This document shows, piece by piece, positions 1-9,402 of a stretch of DNA of 64,000 nucleotides; the first letter of the stretch is position 1, and each line of letters opens with the position of its first letter. Location: assembly GCA_964518215.1 (NCBI GenBank), contig CAZFFP010000002.1, forward strand, positions 27,942-91,941. The letters are read 5' to 3'. Under the pieces are notes generated by a model that worked only from the letters and a program-made list of their open reading frames with translations, searched no databases and had not been told where the DNA came from. Source of the DNA: CAYSGX01 sp964518215. Lineage in GTDB: Bacteria; Bacteroidota; Bacteroidia; Chitinophagales; CAIOSU01. The translations under genes and the position numbers were made by a program.

Positions 1-2
1 AA

Positions 3-3000
3 CTCTCAGGGGTTTCTTCCGGGAGCGAAACGCGCATCTATGACATTATTCAACAAGTAATTGCTCACAGTGATGGCAGAATAGATATGGAAAGCCTGAG
101 TAGTTTTGTGAGCGCATACCAAACAGTTACCCATCTGAAATTAGGGGAACTATGGGCAATTCCCATCATGCTGCGATTGGCGTTAATTGAAAATCTCAGA
201 CGTGTAGCAGCCCGTGTGGCGATTGACAGGGTGAACGGCAATCTTGCGAATTACTGGGCGCGGGAAATGATTGAAACCTCTGAAAAAGACTCTAAAAACC
301 TGATACTTGTTATCGCGGACATGGCGCGCTCCAAACCTCCGATGGTGGATGCCTTTGTGGCTGAGTTGGTCCGTCAACTGCGGGGGAAAGGTCCTGAACT
401 GGCATTGTCGCTGAACTGGATTGAGCAGCAATTGGCTGAAAAAGGATTGACCTGCGAAGAAATGGTGAATGCTGAAGTTCAGAAGCAAGCTGCCAATCAG
501 GTTTCGATGAGCAACAGCATTGGCAGTCTGCGTTTGTTAAATGCCATGAACTGGCGCGATTTTGTAGAGGCGCACAGCATAGTGGAACAGACACTCCGCG
601 AAGACATCAACGGTATCTATGGCTCTATGGATTTCGCTACACGCGACCGATACCGGCATGTGGTGGAGCATATTGCTAAAAAAAGCAAAATTGCAGAGCA
701 TGAAGTTGCCCGAATCGCCATTCAACTTGCACATGAAAGTGCTCTCGACAAGAATAAAGATGAACGCACTTCACACGTTGGATACTTCCTCATTGGACCG
801 GGAATAAGTCAAACTAAAAATGCAGCGAAAACACCAGTGTCGCTATTCCAAAAATTCCGTCACCTTTTGTCAAAACACAGGTTCCGGTTATATCTGACTT
901 TTATTTTGATAGTTACATTTGCCATCAGCGCCTGTATTTTAGCTTTGGCACATACCGATATCACCAACAATTGGCTGCTTTTCCTCATTGCCTTTGTTTC
1001 CCTGCTCTCTGTCAGTCAGCTTGCCGTTTCGATGGTTAATTTTTTTTCCACTTTATTGGTTAAGCCGCATTTACTGCCACGCATGGATTTTTCACAGAAT
1101 ATCCCTGCGGAATCGAGCACATTGGTTGTTATCCCCGCCATGCTCTCCAATATGAATGAAATAGAATCACTGACAGAGTCGTTGGAGATTCGTTTTTTGG
1201 CGAACCGGAATAATAATTTGCATTTTGGGTTACTGACCGATTTTACCGATGCGCAACAGGAAACACTTCCGCAAGACCATGCACTTGTGGAATCAGTAAA
1301 ACAGAAAATTGAAGCGCTGAACAAAAAATACAATCGGGAAAATAATGACTTGTTTTTCCTTTTTCATCGTCCGCGACTGTGCAATGAAAAGGAAAATGCG
1401 TGGATGGGCTATGAAAGAAAACGCGGAAAACTCACGGACTTAAATTCCCTGTTGCGCGGTGGTTCAAAAGATTGTTTTACGCATATCATTGGCGACCAAT
1501 CTATTTTCCCTCAAATAAAATATGTCATCACACTCGATGAGGATACACAACTGCCGATGGGTGCTGCCTGGAAATTAATCGGAACGATGGCGCATCCGCT
1601 GAATCATGCGTGGTATGATGAAGAGAAAAAACGCATCACTAAAGGTTATGGTATTTTGCAGCCGCGCGTTACGAACAGTATGCCGGATGCTACCGGTTCG
1701 TTATACATGCGCATGCACGGCAATGAGCCGGGCATTGACCCTTACACCCGCGCCTCTTCCGATGTGTATCAGGATTTATTTGAGGAAGGCTCTTTTATCG
1801 GCAAAGGAATTTATGAGGTGGATGTTTTTCGAAAAGTGCTGGACGGAAAGTTTGCGGAAAACAGCATCCTGAGTCATGACCTGATTGAAGGTTGCTACAT
1901 ACGCTCAGGGTTGGTGAGCGATGTGCAGTTTTTCGAGAAATATCCCATGCGCTATGATGCCGATATGAAAAGGCGCGCGCGTTGGGTGCGCGGTGACTGG
2001 CAAATATTCTCTTGGTTACTGCCCTTCATTCGCGAAGCGGACGGCAGTTGGCATATAAACCCGATTTCAGCATTATCGCGCTGGAAAATATTCGACAATA
2101 TCAGACGAAGCCTGGTTCCTTTCGCGCTTACTGCAATGCTGCTTTTAGGATGGTTGGTATTGCCGTCTGCTTTTTTGTGGACCATTTTAGTTACGGGGAT
2201 TATTGTTGTTCCCGTCATTTTCACTTCAGCATGGAACACTATTCGGAAACCCAAAGATGTTATCATCATTCACCACCTGAGAAATTCTATTAACAGCCTT
2301 GCCGACAATTCCACCAAAATGCTGTTTGCGCTCATTTGTCTGCCTTATGAAGCCTATGTCAATACGGTAGCCATCCTCCGCACTATTTGGAGAAAACTAA
2401 TCACTAAGAAACATCTGCTCGAATGGAATCCTTCGAGAAACGAATGGAGGAAAAACAGTAACACTCTCATAGAATCGTATGCGGTGATGTGGATTGAAAT
2501 TGCGCTTCCGCTCGCGGTATTGATTTATCTGGCAAGCACTGCTCCTTTTAAATTAATCACAGCCGGACCTATCGCTTTGCTTTGGTTGGTTGCTCCGTTC
2601 ATTACCTGGTGGTCAAGCAAGCCTTTAACAAGGAAAACAGCGGCACTTACAAACCGGCAAAATATTTTTCTCAGAAAAATGGCGAGAAAGACCTGGAGTT
2701 TTTTCGAACATTTTGTTGGCTCGGAAGACAACTGGCTGCCGCCCGATAATTTTCAGGAACTGCCTGTGGAAGCAATTGCACATCGCACGTCTCCCACCAA
2801 CATCGGACTTGCATTGTTAGCCAACATAAGCGCCCGCGACTTTGGCTACATCACCACCGGGCAAATGATTGAACGAACCGCCAATACCATCAGCGCCATG
2901 AAAAAGATGGAGCGTTACAGAGGTCATTTTTACAATTGGTATGACACCCAAACGTTAGAGCCTTTGTATCCAAAATATATTTCAACGGTGGACAGTGGCA

Positions 3001-6000
3001 ACCTTGCCGGACACATGCTCGTTTTGCGGCAAGGTTTATTGGCTGTTCCGCATCAAAAAATAATCGGGTCGAAAATATTTGACGGACTGTTAGATACGCT
3101 CCGTGTGCTGTTCGACACGTTGGAAGAGAAAGACGAAGAACTCTTGCTTGCATTCAAAGAAGATTTAAAAACTGCCGGCAAGCAGGATTTGAATAAACCG
3201 CTGGAAATAAAATCAAGTGTCGCGCAATTGACAAAAACCTTTCAGGCTGTTTTTGAAAAACTGAACAGCGACACTGAAAGTGAAACATATTGGTGGAAAC
3301 AAAAACTAAAAACACAATTAGAGCAACTGAATGACGCGCTTCAAATTTTCACCCCCTGGGAATTGTTAGCGACTGCTCCGGCTCAGTTCAAAGATTTGGT
3401 TTCATTCCATCAAAATCCAACGCTGAACACATTATTAAAGACCGCGCGGAAAATGCGAGAGGAATTAAATTTTCAGCGCGATGCGAATAGTGAAAACGAA
3501 TGGCTTGAATTATTTCAAACGGCATTAACACATACGATTGAACAGGCGGAAGAACAAATCACCAACTCTGAAATGCTTGCGCACCAATGCAACGACCTGG
3601 CAGAAATGTATTGGGATTTTCTGTTAGACAAAAGCTCTAATCTTTTTATTATCGGTTATAACGTGCAGGAGCGTCATGCGGATTTGAGCTATTATGACCT
3701 GCTGGCATCCGAAGTCAGGTTGGGCGTTTTCGTAGGCATCGCGCAGGGGAAATTGCCTGAAGAAAGTTGGTTTGCGTTAGGACGCTTGCTCACGAATGTA
3801 GATGGTTCGCCCATTCTGCTTTCGTGGAGCGGTTCCATGTTTGAATACTTGATGCCGCAATTGGTGATGCCCTCTTACGAAAACACCCTGCTCGACCAAA
3901 CTGCAAAAGCAGCGGTGGAAAGTCAAATCAATTATGGAAAAAAAACAGGGCATCCCTGGGGCATTTCGGAGTCCGGGTATAATATGTTGAGCGCGGAGTC
4001 GCATTATCAATACAGCGCATTCGGCATTCCCGGCTTGGGACTGAAACGCGGACTGGAAGATGATTTCGTCATCACTCCGTATGCCTCTGCGCTGGCACTG
4101 ATGGTAACTCCCGAAAGGGCTTGCAGAAATTTAGAGCTGCTCCATGAAAAAGGATTTCAGGGAAGACATGGATTTTATGAAGCCGTTGATTATACACCCT
4201 CGCGTTTGCCGCGCGGACAAAGCGAGGCGATTGTTTATTCATTCATGGCGCATCATCAGGGAATGAGTTTGCTCTCTTTGGCGCATCTGCTGCTTGACCA
4301 ACCCATGCAAAAATTATTTGAAGCGGAACCGCAGTTTAAGGCAGCGCTTTTGTTATTGCAGGAACGCATTCCAAAAACAACCACCTACTTTGCGCATACC
4401 ACCGATGTGTCGGATATTAGTTATGTATCGAGCGCCATCGAAACACGCATATTAAATACGCCCCATACGCCCATCCCGGAAGTGCAGTTGTTGTCCAATG
4501 GAAAATATCATGTCATGGTAACCAATGCCGGAGCGGGATACAGCCGTTGGAAAGATTTCGCGGTTACGCGCTGGCGCGAGGATGCAGCACGTGATAATTG
4601 GGGGACGTTTTGTTATATCCGAGATTTGGACAGCAAAGATTTTTGGTCGAACACACATCAGCCCACACTTCAAAAAGGAGAAAAATATGAAGCGGTCTTC
4701 GCGCATGGCCATGTGGATTTTCGCACAACCAACAACGAAATAGAAACACATACTGAAATTGTTGTTTCACCGGAAGATGATATAGAAATGCGCAGGCTTC
4801 GCGTTTCGAATCGGTCTTCCGCTAACAGAACGATTGAGCTTACCAGCTACGGGGAAGTAGTGCTCGCGCCTGCCGCTTCCGATTTGATGCAGCCGATTTT
4901 CAGCAATCTTTTTGTGCAAACGGAAATCATCCCGGAGCAACGTGCCATTATCTGCACGCGCAGACCGCGCTCTGCCGAAGAGCATCCTCCGTGGATGTGC
5001 CATTTGATGACCATGCATGGAAAAATTCCCGAAGAAATTTCATACGAAACCGACAGGATGCAATTTATCGGTCGTGGAAATTCCATCGTGCATCCGCAGG
5101 CGATGAACACTTCTGGACCGCTGTCGGGAAAACAGGGCGCGGTGTTAGACCCCATTGTGGCAATCCGGTATAAAATAAAATTGGAGCCGGATGAAACCGT
5201 TACACTCGACATGGTTACAGGCATTGCCGAGACAAAAGAAACTTGTAAATACCTGATTGAAAAATATCAGGACAAACATCATAAAGACCGTGTATTTGAA
5301 TTAGCGTGGACACACAGCCAAGTGGTGCTTCGTCAAATCAACGCTTCGGAAGGCGATGCGCAATTGTATGGACGGCTTGCCAACTCCATCCTGTTTACCA
5401 ACCCGGCATTTCGTGCAGACCCTGCCATTCTTATCAACAATCACCGGCAGCAGTCAGGTTTGTGGGGCTATTCCATTTCGGGCGACTTGCCCATCGTGCT
5501 GTTGAAAATTGAGAACCAGGCGAATGTGAAATTGGTGCGGCAAATGGTGCAGGCTCATGCATACTGGCGCTTGAAAGGGCTGGTGGTTGACCTCGTGATT
5601 TGGAACGAAGACCATGGCGGTTACCGGCAGATTTTTCAAAATGATATCCTTGCATTAATTCCGGTGGAATTGAGAGACCGTCCGGGAGGTGTTTTTGTGA
5701 GAGCGGCAGACCAGATTTCCAACGAAGACCGCATCTTGTTTCAAACTGTTGCGAGGATTAATATTTCAGATAATGGCGGAACATTAGCCGAACAAATCAA
5801 ACGCAAAGCGCCTGCAAAATTGGTAATTCCGCATTTGACACCGACAGAAAAATATCGTCCTGCTTTCAGCGCCATTCCAATGCCGAAAGACCTGCGCTTT
5901 TTTAACGGCAGAGGTGGTTTCTCGCCTGACGGACGCGAGTATGTTATTGTCATTGACCGCAAGCAAAAAACCCCCGCGCCCTGGGTAAATGTCATTGCCA

Positions 6001-8300
6001 ATCCCGGTTTCGGAACCGTGGTTACGGAAAGCGGAGGCGCCTATACGTGGACAGAGAATGCGCATGAATTAAGATTGACGCCCTGGAATAATGACCCCGT
6101 AAGCGATGGTGCCGGAGAAGCATTTTATCTGCGCGATGAAGAGAACGGGCATTTCTGGTCAACATCACTGCTGCCTGCGGGAGGCGCATCGTCCTACATC
6201 GCGCGTCATGGATTTGGCTACAGCGCCTTTGAACATATTGAAGATGGCATCTATTCTGAAATGTTGGTGTATGTGGATTTGGAAGCGGCTGTCAAATTCA
6301 CGGTAATAAAAATTCGCAACCAATCGGGCAGACCGCGCAAACTTTCCGCGACCGGATATACCGAATGGGTGCTGGGCGATAACAGAACCAAAACAGCCAT
6401 GCACATCCGCACCGAAGCGGATGTGGACAGCGGAACCATATTTGCAAAAAATCCATACAGCACGGAATTTTCCAACCGCATTGCATTTTTTGATGTGAAC
6501 GCAAAAAAGAAAACATTCACGGCTGACCGCACTGAATTTATCGGTCGCAACGGAACCCTGCAATATCCCGATTCGCTCTATCGCCAAAAACTTTCGGGAA
6601 AGGTCGGGCTGGCGTTAGACCCGTGTGCCGCCATACAGACACCTTTTGATTTGGCGGATGGCGAAGAACGGGAAATCATTTTCACCCTTGGCGTTGGAAA
6701 TAATAATCATCGCACCAGAGAGCTTGCGCAACAATTCAGGGGAAAAGAAGCAGCGCTAGAAGCCTTTGAAAAAGTAAAAAATTATTGGACACACACGCTG
6801 GGCGCATTGCAGGTGGAAACGCCCGATGCCGCCATCAATGTGATTACAAATGGCTGGCTGACTTATCAAACACTTTCATCGCGACTTTGGGGGCGCAGCG
6901 GATTTTATCAGTCGGGAGGCGCTTTCGGTTTCAGAGACCAGTTGCAGGATGTGCTCTCGCTTCTGCCGGTTGCTCCACAATTGGCGCGCGAGCAAATATT
7001 GCTCAGCGCATCGCGACAGTTCAAAGAAGGAGATGTGCAGCATTGGTGGCATCCTCCGGTAGGGCGGGGTGTTCGCACGCGCTGCTCCGATGATTTTCTT
7101 TGGCTACCTTTTGTAACGGCTCACTATATTTCTTTTACAGGTGACACGGCTGTATTGGATGAGCCGGTGCGCTTCTTGGAAGGGCGGCAATTGAACTGGG
7201 GCGAAGAATCGTATTATGACCTGCCCGTAAAATCCCATGACATGCTTCCGCTGTATGAGCATTGCGTAAGGGCAATCAAAAATGGATTTAACTATGGTGA
7301 AAAGGGATTGCCGTTAATCGGTGCCGGTGATTGGAATGATGGTTTGGACAGAGTGGGCGATAAAGGAAAAGGTGAAAGTGTGTGGCTGGCATTTTTCTTT
7401 TTTGGCATCCTCATCCGGTTCGCAGCAATTGCACGGTTGAAAAATGACGCCCCCTTTGCTGATGAATGTGAAAAGCAGGCTCGGCAATTGAAAGAAAACA
7501 TTGCTCAACATGCCTGGGATGGCGCATGGTTTAAACGCGCCTGGTTTGATGACGGCACACCATTGGGTTCATCGCAAGGGGAAGAATGTAAGATTGATTC
7601 GATTGCACAAAGCTGGTCTGTGTTGTCGGGAGCGGGAGATGCCGCCCATTCAAATATAGCGATGGAGTCGGCATATAAAAATTTAGTAAAAAAGGATATC
7701 GGCATCATTCAGTTGCTGGAGCCGCCATTCGATAAATCAAATGTCTATCCCGGGTATATCAAAGGATATGTGCCGGGCGTAAGAGAGAATGGCGGACAAT
7801 ACACTCACGCTGCCGTATGGCTGATTATGGCTTTTGCCAAATTGGGCGACAACCAACGGGTATGGGAATTATTGAACATGATTAACCCGGTGAACCACGG
7901 CAAAACTCCGGAAGAAATTGCCGTCTATAAAGTAGAGCCTTATGTGGTAGCCGCAGATGTGTATGCCAACGAATCACATGCCGGACGTGGCGGCTGGACT
8001 TGGTATACCGGATCGGCAGCTTGGATGTATCGCATGATTGTGGAATCGTTTCTAGGCTTGAAACAGGAAGTTGACAAATTAACGCTCACTCCTTGTATTC
8101 CGAAAGAATGGAATTCGCTTAAAATACACTACCGGTATAAAAGTGCGGTTTATCATATTACCGTAACTCAAATAGATGGCGAACCGGCAACCAATGTAAC
8201 TTTAAATGGCGTGGCGCAAGAAGCTAAAACAATAACGCTCACAGACGATGGGGCGGAGCATGATGTTCAGGTGATGGTGTTTACGGGTTCGTTGAAATAA
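3..8300 (+). CDS. Cyclic beta-1,2-glucan synthase-like protein (NdvB family), 5' partial
   Basis: Giant inner-membrane glycosyltransferase/phosphorylase that in relatives makes and cyclises beta-1,2-glucan. The frame is open to the window edge (codons from position 3), and residues before the ATG at 87 already read like the family, so the true start is outside. Numbering from position 3: two membrane segments near 295-350, a GT84-type domain with D512-x-D514 and an RxRW motif at about 658-661, further membrane segments near 700-750 and 830-880, a glucoamylase-like middle domain (about 930-1460), then GH94 modules with the phosphorylase acid motif DWND at 2443-2446. The visible 2765 residues approach the usual family length of about 2800. 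GC is visibly higher than in downstream genes, with many CGC/GCG codons, which could mean transfer. Family assignment is strong; whether the product is cyclic glucan is inferred. Confidence 0.9.
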   Translation, partial: LSGVSSGSETRIYDIIQQVIAHSDGRIDMESLSSFVSAYQTVTHLKLGELWAIPIMLRLALIENLRRVAARVAIDRVNGNLANYWAREMIETSEKDSKNLILVIADMARSKPPMVDAFVAELVRQLRGKGPELALSLNWIEQQLAEKGLTCEEMVNAEVQKQAANQVSMSNSIGSLRLLNAMNWRDFVEAHSIVEQTLREDINGIYGSMDFATRDRYRHVVEHIAKKSKIAEHEVARIAIQLAHESALDKNKDERTSHVGYFLIGPGISQTKNAAKTPVSLFQKFRHLLSKHRFRLYLTFILIVTFAISACILALAHTDITNNWLLFLIAFVSLLSVSQLAVSMVNFFSTLLVKPHLLPRMDFSQNIPAESSTLVVIPAMLSNMNEIESLTESLEIRFLANRNNNLHFGLLTDFTDAQQETLPQDHALVESVKQKIEALNKKYNRENNDLFFLFHRPRLCNEKENAWMGYERKRGKLTDLNSLLRGGSKDCFTHIIGDQSIFPQIKYVITLDEDTQLPMGAAWKLIGTMAHPLNHAWYDEEKKRITKGYGILQPRVTNSMPDATGSLYMRMHGNEPGIDPYTRASSDVYQDLFEEGSFIGKGIYEVDVFRKVLDGKFAENSILSHDLIEGCYIRSGLVSDVQFFEKYPMRYDADMKRRARWVRGDWQIFSWLLPFIREADGSWHINPISALSRWKIFDNIRRSLVPFALTAMLLLGWLVLPSAFLWTILVTGIIVVPVIFTSAWNTIRKPKDVIIIHHLRNSINSLADNSTKMLFALICLPYEAYVNTVAILRTIWRKLITKKHLLEWNPSRNEWRKNSNTLIESYAVMWIEIALPLAVLIYLASTAPFKLITAGPIALLWLVAPFITWWSSKPLTRKTAALTNRQNIFLRKMARKTWSFFEHFVGSEDNWLPPDNFQELPVEAIAHRTSPTNIGLALLANISARDFGYITTGQMIERTANTISAMKKMERYRGHFYNWYDTQTLEPLYPKYISTVDSGNLAGHMLVLRQGLLAVPHQKIIGSKIFDGLLDTLRVLFDTLEEKDEELLLAFKEDLKTAGKQDLNKPLEIKSSVAQLTKTFQAVFEKLNSDTESETYWWKQKLKTQLEQLNDALQIFTPWELLATAPAQFKDLVSFHQNPTLNTLLKTARKMREELNFQRDANSENEWLELFQTALTHTIEQAEEQITNSEMLAHQCNDLAEMYWDFLLDKSSNLFIIGYNVQERHADLSYYDLLASEVRLGVFVGIAQGKLPEESWFALGRLLTNVDGSPILLSWSGSMFEYLMPQLVMPSYENTLLDQTAKAAVESQINYGKKTGHPWGISESGYNMLSAESHYQYSAFGIPGLGLKRGLEDDFVITPYASALALMVTPERACRNLELLHEKGFQGRHGFYEAVDYTPSRLPRGQSEAIVYSFMAHHQGMSLLSLAHLLLDQPMQKLFEAEPQFKAALLLLQERIPKTTTYFAHTTDVSDISYVSSAIETRILNTPHTPIPEVQLLSNGKYHVMVTNAGAGYSRWKDFAVTRWREDAARDNWGTFCYIRDLDSKDFWSNTHQPTLQKGEKYEAVFAHGHVDFRTTNNEIETHTEIVVSPEDDIEMRRLRVSNRSSANRTIELTSYGEVVLAPAASDLMQPIFSNLFVQTEIIPEQRAIICTRRPRSAEEHPPWMCHLMTMHGKIPEEISYETDRMQFIGRGNSIVHPQAMNTSGPLSGKQGAVLDPIVAIRYKIKLEPDETVTLDMVTGIAETKETCKYLIEKYQDKHHKDRVFELAWTHSQVVLRQINASEGDAQLYGRLANSILFTNPAFRADPAILINNHRQQSGLWGYSISGDLPIVLLKIENQANVKLVRQMVQAHAYWRLKGLVVDLVIWNEDHGGYRQIFQNDILALIPVELRDRPGGVFVRAADQISNEDRILFQTVARINISDNGGTLAEQIKRKAPAKLVIPHLTPTEKYRPAFSAIPMPKDLRFFNGRGGFSPDGREYVIVIDRKQKTPAPWVNVIANPGFGTVVTESGGAYTWTENAHELRLTPWNNDPVSDGAGEAFYLRDEENGHFWSTSLLPAGGASSYIARHGFGYSAFEHIEDGIYSEMLVYVDLEAAVKFTVIKIRNQSGRPRKLSATGYTEWVLGDNRTKTAMHIRTEADVDSGTIFAKNPYSTEFSNRIAFFDVNAKKKTFTADRTEFIGRNGTLQYPDSLYRQKLSGKVGLALDPCAAIQTPFDLADGEEREIIFTLGVGNNNHRTRELAQQFRGKEAALEAFEKVKNYWTHTLGALQVETPDAAINVITNGWLTYQTLSSRLWGRSGFYQSGGAFGFRDQLQDVLSLLPVAPQLAREQILLSASRQFKEGDVQHWWHPPVGRGVRTRCSDDFLWLPFVTAHYISFTGDTAVLDEPVRFLEGRQLNWGEESYYDLPVKSHDMLPLYEHCVRAIKNGFNYGEKGLPLIGAGDWNDGLDRVGDKGKGESVWLAFFFFGILIRFAAIARLKNDAPFADECEKQARQLKENIAQHAWDGAWFKRAWFDDGTPLGSSQGEECKIDSIAQSWSVLSGAGDAAHSNIAMESAYKNLVKKDIGIIQLLEPPFDKSNVYPGYIKGYVPGVRENGGQYTHAAVWLIMAFAKLGDNQRVWELLNMINPVNHGKTPEEIAVYKVEPYVVAADVYANESHAGRGGWTWYTGSAAWMYRMIVESFLGLKQEVDKLTLTPCIPKEWNSLKIHYRYKSAVYHITVTQIDGEPATNVTLNGVAQEAKTITLTDDGAEHDVQVMVFTGSLK

Positions 8301-8313
8301 TCTGAAACAATAT

Positions 8314-8514
8314 TCAGGAAAATCTTCTTTTCATGTTTTCATTTAACCTGAACTGCGGTCTTCTTTGAGTAGTTGCTTTTACTTCAAATTCTTCAGCATC
8401 TTCTGCCTGCTCTTTTGATTTTTCCCGAGAGAAAACCTGACTAATTTGTGCTGCTTGTTTTTTTGACTTGCCATCAGATTGCTGATTGCGGAGGTCAGTT
8501 TGATTTTTGCCCAT
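8314..8514 (-). CDS. Small hydrophilic protein, possibly stress-induced
   Basis: A 66-residue protein with no hydrophobic segment, rich in Gln, Lys, Glu and Arg, ending in a basic RRPQFR...KRRFS tail. I recognise no family. It is supported as real by a near-perfect copy of the two-part element on the same strand at 8568-8604, 53 bases before its ATG. The short leader also has a hairpin, TGCTCA (8533-8538) with TGAGCA (8545-8550). It converges with the glucan synthase gene, whose stop is 13 bases away. Low-complexity hydrophilic composition resembles small stress proteins, but function is unknown. Confidence 0.55.
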   Translation of the reverse strand: MGKNQTDLRNQQSDGKSKKQAAQISQVFSREKSKEQAEDAEEFEVKATTQRRPQFRLNENMKRRFS

Positions 8515-8567
8515 ATTTATTTGTTTAACGGTTGCTCATAAAAGTGAGCATTATGGTAGAGAAAAGC

Positions 8568-8604
8568 GTTACATAATCTTTACAAATAATTACACCATTC
8601 ACAC
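8568..8604 (-). promoter_or_regulatory. Two-part stress-promoter-like element, copy 1
   Basis: Minus strand reads GTGTGAATGGTGTAA, 14 bases, then TATGTAAC. It differs from the best copies by one base in the upstream box and lies 53 bases before the ATG of the small gene at 8314-8514. The same architecture with an identical 14-base spacer occurs at five other places in the window. Confidence 0.75.
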
Positions 8605-8776
8605 TTTGTTGAAGTGGGGTAAATGACATTATTTATACTCCTAAATCTAGTAGTCAAGTCTGTAGCGAAACTATGTGACTTATGCCTATCCAAAATAAAA
8701 ACCCTTTGCTTCGCTAATCGAATGTAGTTTTGAAAAAATGGATGATACCCATTCGGTCATCAACTAAATAAAAATA

Positions 8777-8863
8777 AATGAAGTTGAAACTTACAGATCA
8801 AAAGGAATTATTTCCGGAGGAATGATACCGAAAATTGACAGTGCTTTAATAGCAGCCATAAAA
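8777..8863 (+). pseudogene. Relic of acetylglutamate kinase (argB) C-terminal part
   Basis: A stretch open after a stop at 8765-8767 translates to NEVETYRSKGIISGG followed by MIPKIDSALIAAIK. The GGMIPK signature followed by an alternating hydrophobic helix is characteristic of the acetylglutamate kinase family (G-I/V-I-S/T-G-G-M-I-P-K). Nothing upstream or downstream continues the family, and there is no start codon, so this looks like a leftover after deletion of argB. The match rests on a short motif seen by eye. Confidence 0.55.
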
Positions 8864-8877
8864 ATCATACAGCAGAA

Positions 8878-9402
8878 TTATTGTTCACTGAAGATTCCAT
8901 GTCTATCTGAATATTGCTGTTCTTCATAAATATAAGAGGCAAACATTATAAGAGAATCCAAACCTTGAATGCTTTCAACAATAATTGAACTATCAATTTT
9001 GTCTTGAGTAAGATTAATTGTAATGGTAATTTTATTTGCCGGATTACATTGAACAATGAACTCCCAGTCTCCATTACCATCAGTATTAATATCAGATTCC
9101 AATACATTGCTCCAATATACCAGATCATTAATGGCTTTAATAAATGCTGAAGGCGTTTTAGATTTGTCCAGAAATACATCTGCAATGTCGGGGTTAGCCA
9201 CAGATTCTTTCGCATTGTTAATTTGAGAATTTGCAGATGAAATAAAACATTCAGAAAACTTCAGTTTTTCAGGGCTTTCTCCCGAAAAAGTTTCAAAAAA
9301 ATCCATGTTATTTATAGGCGCTATTTCATTTAGTCGCAATGATTCTAACATAAAAATAGCTGACACTACTAAGCTGAATGCGAGATATCTAAGTTTACTC
9401 AT
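8878..9402 (-). CDS. Hypothetical membrane-anchored or secreted protein
   Basis: A 174-residue protein with an N-terminal hydrophobic segment (about residues 5-22, signal peptide or anchor) and a mostly polar remainder with a GNGDWEF motif and an Asn/Asp-rich middle. No family recognised. Its ATG overlaps the end of the upstream polytopic membrane gene by 8 bases, so the two are probably translated together. The partner suggests envelope or surface-glycan work, but that is inference. Confidence 0.65.
   Translation of the reverse strand: MSKLRYLAFSLVVSAIFMLESLRLNEIAPINNMDFFETFSGESPEKLKFSECFISSANSQINNAKESVANPDIADVFLDKSKTPSAFIKAINDLVYWSNVLESDINTDGNGDWEFIVQCNPANKITITINLTQDKIDSSIIVESIQGLDSLIMFASYIYEEQQYSDRHGIFSEQ

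Larger units (their letters stand above)
8515..8877. other. Intergenic region with a promoter element and an argB relic
   Basis: This 363-base gap holds the minus-strand two-part promoter element (8568-8604) and a plus-strand fragment resembling acetylglutamate kinase (8777-8863). Between them (about 8610-8770) I see no gene, repeat or clear terminator. Confidence 0.6.

Noticed and set aside
87..87. ATG at 87 as the start of the glucan synthase gene
   Set aside because: The reading frame continues with family-like residues to the window edge, so the gene starts upstream.
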